In this document: piece by piece, positions 62,202 through 64,000 of the stretch
How positions within the stretch are numbered: position 1 is the first letter of the stretch
How the letters are laid out: each line of letters starts with the position of its first letter
Source: Balaenoptera acutorostrata
Taxonomy: Eukaryota; Chordata; Mammalia; Artiodactyla; Balaenopteridae
Direction: 5' to 3'
DNA: 64,000 nucleotides
NCBI RefSeq assembly: GCF_949987535.1
Contig: NC_080074.1
Span: 25,937,268-26,001,267, forward strand
Notes under the pieces: generated by a model
What the model saw: only the letters and a program-made list of their open reading frames with translations
What the model was told of the DNA's origin: nothing
Databases searched by the model: none
Translations under genes and position numbers: made by a program

Positions 62202-62277
62202 TTTTTTTTTATTTTTGTATACAGCAGGTTCTTATTAGTTATCTATTTTGTACATATTAGCGTATATATGTCAATCC
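62202..62277 (-). mobile_element. Inverted L1 3'-end fragment
   Basis: The + strand reads a T-run then 'tacagcaggttcttattagt' and 'tatatatgtcaatcc'. This is the reverse complement of the L1 tail at about 62530-62600. It stops where sense L1 sequence resumes ('aagccataaaaagg'). Confidence 0.85.
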
Positions 62278-62621
62278 AAGCCATAAAAAGGAAGTAAATT
62301 GGGTCATTTGTAGAGATGTGGATGGATCTAGAGACTATCATACAGAGTGAAGTAAGTCAGAAAGAGAAAAATATCGTATATTAACGCATATATGTGGAAC
62401 CTAGAAAAATGGTACAGATGAACTGGTTTGCAGGACAGAAGTTGAGACACAGACGTAGAGAACAAACATATGGACACCAAGGGGGGAAAGCAGCGGGGGG
62501 GGGGGGGGGGGGTGATGAATTGGGAGATTGGGATTGACATATATACACTAATATATATAAAATGGATAACTAATAAGAACCTGCTGTATAAAAAAATAAA
62601 TAAAATTAAATTAAAAAAAAA
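62278..62621 (+). mobile_element. L1 3' end and 3' UTR
   Basis: 'atgtggatggatctagagac', 'tatatgtggaacctagaaaa', a run of 18 G's at 62495-62512, 'gggattgacatatatacact' and 'aagaacctgctgtataaaaa' are the standard L1 3' end, followed by the A-rich tail and the right target-site copy. Confidence 0.95.
62495..62512 (+). repeat. G18 homopolymer in the L1 3' UTR
   Basis: A pure run of 18 G's within the L1 3' UTR polypurine tract, a position known to form G-quadruplexes in mammalian L1s. Confidence 0.9.
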
Positions 62622-62636
62622 AAAGAATGCCAGGAT

Positions 62637-62996
62637 ATATTCTGTACTCTGCATTTGTTTCTATTTTCTTAGTTGAATTACATATGACTGTAAAAATCAG
62701 ACAGCTTTCCTTGACTATTATCTAGAAAATTTTGACTTATATTTAGTGCCTGAATCTTTCATGTGTGAATCAGTCAAACCAATCTCTCCTATACTTGGCA
62801 ATTTCCACCGCCTTTAACTGCATTGTCAGTCCTGTGACACACGTCACAGTAAGAAAATTAAACAGTATTTGTGTGCGGCTCCCCTTCTTGGAACCAAGCA
62901 TGTGGCTTTTGCTAATCAAGAAAATACAGACAGCAAGCCAGTCTTAGAATGACAAACTTTTGTTCCCTCATAAAAAAATTTATATCCCACAGATTT
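62637..62996. other. Spacer between L1 and right inverted-repeat arm
   Basis: No gene or recognisable element. With 58116-58382 it forms the pre-L1 spacer between the inverted-repeat arms. Confidence 0.5.
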
Positions 62997-63121
62997 TTTT
63001 TCATGCCCTTTTGAATATACAGTAACTTTACAATGCTACATTAAAGTGTAATCTTTTTGAAATTATTTTAAGTGACACTGAGGGACGTAAATTTAAATAT
63101 TTATGATACTATGCAAATAAC
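62997..63121. repeat. Right arm of the inverted repeat
   Basis: Reverse complement of 57992-58115. Outside both arms I find no shared direct repeat, so a transposon identity is not shown. Confidence 0.88.
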
Positions 63122-63372
63122 AACCAATGTGACAATCAGATGATAGAAATTTCTATACAGGGCTAAGTTTCCATGTACCTATAAAATGGTAACTATGTAA
63201 AATGTCTTTTGATGCACAGCTCTGTTGGCAGTTGAGAATTTCAGAATCATTAAAATGTAAAGAGGGAAAAAAAACCTGGAAAGATACAACTCTACTTGCA
63301 CTGTAAAAAAATCTATTTTTTAACATTCAGACATGAATAAGTAGTTTTATATGTAGAAAAAATAACTCACAC

Positions 63373-63375
<3 letters not shown>

Positions 63376-63422
<47 letters not shown>
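63376..63422. repeat. (CA)n microsatellite
   Basis: About 23 CA units. Confidence 0.98.
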
Positions 63423-63424
<2 letters not shown>

Positions 63425-63439
63425 TCAGCTCCAGGAAGT

Positions 63440-63990
63440 TTAAAAATTTAAATATGAAAAACAAAACTTTGACACTGTTCAGAAAAAAAAATAGGATTTA
63501 GAAAAATGATCAGTAAACATCTAAAGACATATTCAATCTCACTAGTAATCAGAGAAATGTAAATGTAAGCAATGAATGAGATGCCATCAGATTGACATAA
63601 ATTAAGAAGTCTGATAATACCCAGCGATATTGAAGGGGTGGAAAAAATAGGAACTCTAATACACTGTAATTTGCATAACAGAGCAATTTGGCAATATCTA
63701 ACTAAGTTAAATGTACATCCCACTTGTTGGTTTATACCACAGAAAAGCTCTCACACATGTGCATAAGGAAACACATCAAGTAAAAAACCTAAACATCCAC
63801 CAAAAGAAGAATAGGTAAATAAACTATGGTATATTTAAACAATGGCACCCTGTACAGCAGTTTAAATAAATGTATGAGAGCAACATCTGTCAACACATAT
63901 AAATCTATTATGTTAAGCAAAAAAATAATAATAATTTGCAGACTATAGGTACAGTATACCATCCATATAAAGTTTAAAATCGTGCAAACA
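63440..63990 (+). mobile_element. Old L1 3'-region fragment
   Basis: 'aacatctaaagacatattca', 'gaatgagatgccatcagatt', 'aacatccaccaaaagaagaa' and 'caatggcaccctgtacagca' in the L1 3' order. It continues to the end of the window. Confidence 0.75.
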
Positions 63991-64000
63991 ACCCTACCTA

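Larger units (their letters stand above)
58383..62621 (+). mobile_element. L1 retrotransposon, internally rearranged
   Basis: The 15-bp direct repeat shows that 58383-62621 integrated as, or later became, one unit. Order: about 84 bp of 5' UTR, ORF1, a short intergene, ORF2 endonuclease and reverse transcriptase to about 61868, then an LTR-like segment (61869-62200), an inverted copy of the L1 3' end (62202-62277), and the L1 3' end (62278-62621). The ORF2 C-terminal half is missing. The element is cetartiodactyl-type, lies on the + strand and cannot be active. Confidence 0.9.

Overview
This is vertebrate nuclear DNA, and most likely from a whale or dolphin. The evidence is the set of tRNA-derived CHR-type SINEs (pol III A- and B-box head, then a long body of repeated 'ccacaactactgagcc'-like modules ending in 'gacccaacacagcc' and an A-rich tail), several of them flanked by perfect target-site duplications (TSDs), plus cetartiodactyl-type L1 3' ends and mammal-wide MIR, L2, MER5 and MER2 fossils. 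There are no operons, CRISPR arrays or prokaryotic features.

Positions 1-33.2 kb hold the 3' part of one gene on the + strand. I recognise it as NTN4 (netrin-4). Five coding exons are visible: the end of the first laminin-type EGF domain (2366-2492), the second (4874-5062), and three exons of the C-terminal NTR/C345C domain (23077-23145, 25949-26119, 31790-31926, ending in TAA). A 3' UTR of about 1.3 kb ends with AATAAA at 33206. Every junction is phase 1 with GT/AG sites. The exon or exons for the third EGF repeat and the linker to the NTR domain are absent from the assembled sequence, and a 200-N gap (16729-16928) lies in exactly that intron, so they are probably in the gap. The N-terminal laminin domain lies upstream of the window.

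Positions 33.2-64 kb appear intergenic. I found no supportable host coding exon there. The stretch is a mosaic of old and young mobile elements: MIR, L2 and L1 fragments, hAT elements (one of 637 bp with an 8-bp TSD), a MER2-like element, a Tc/mariner-type element with TA target duplication carrying a SINE, and at 58.4-62.6 kb a single L1 insertion with a 15-bp TSD that is internally rearranged.

The main unexplained structures are: (1) a SINE at 809-1161 whose TSD also encloses an inverted copy of DNA lying about 480 bp upstream, as if the retrotransposition copied nearby genomic sequence backwards; (2) the L1 at 58383-62621, in which an LTR-like segment and an inverted copy of the L1 3' end replace much of ORF2; (3) a second inverted repeat of about 125 bp bracketing that L1; (4) young SINEs carrying non-SINE 3' segments inside their TSDs, two of them sharing a 24-bp internal duplication. 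I did not find a novel multi-gene system.
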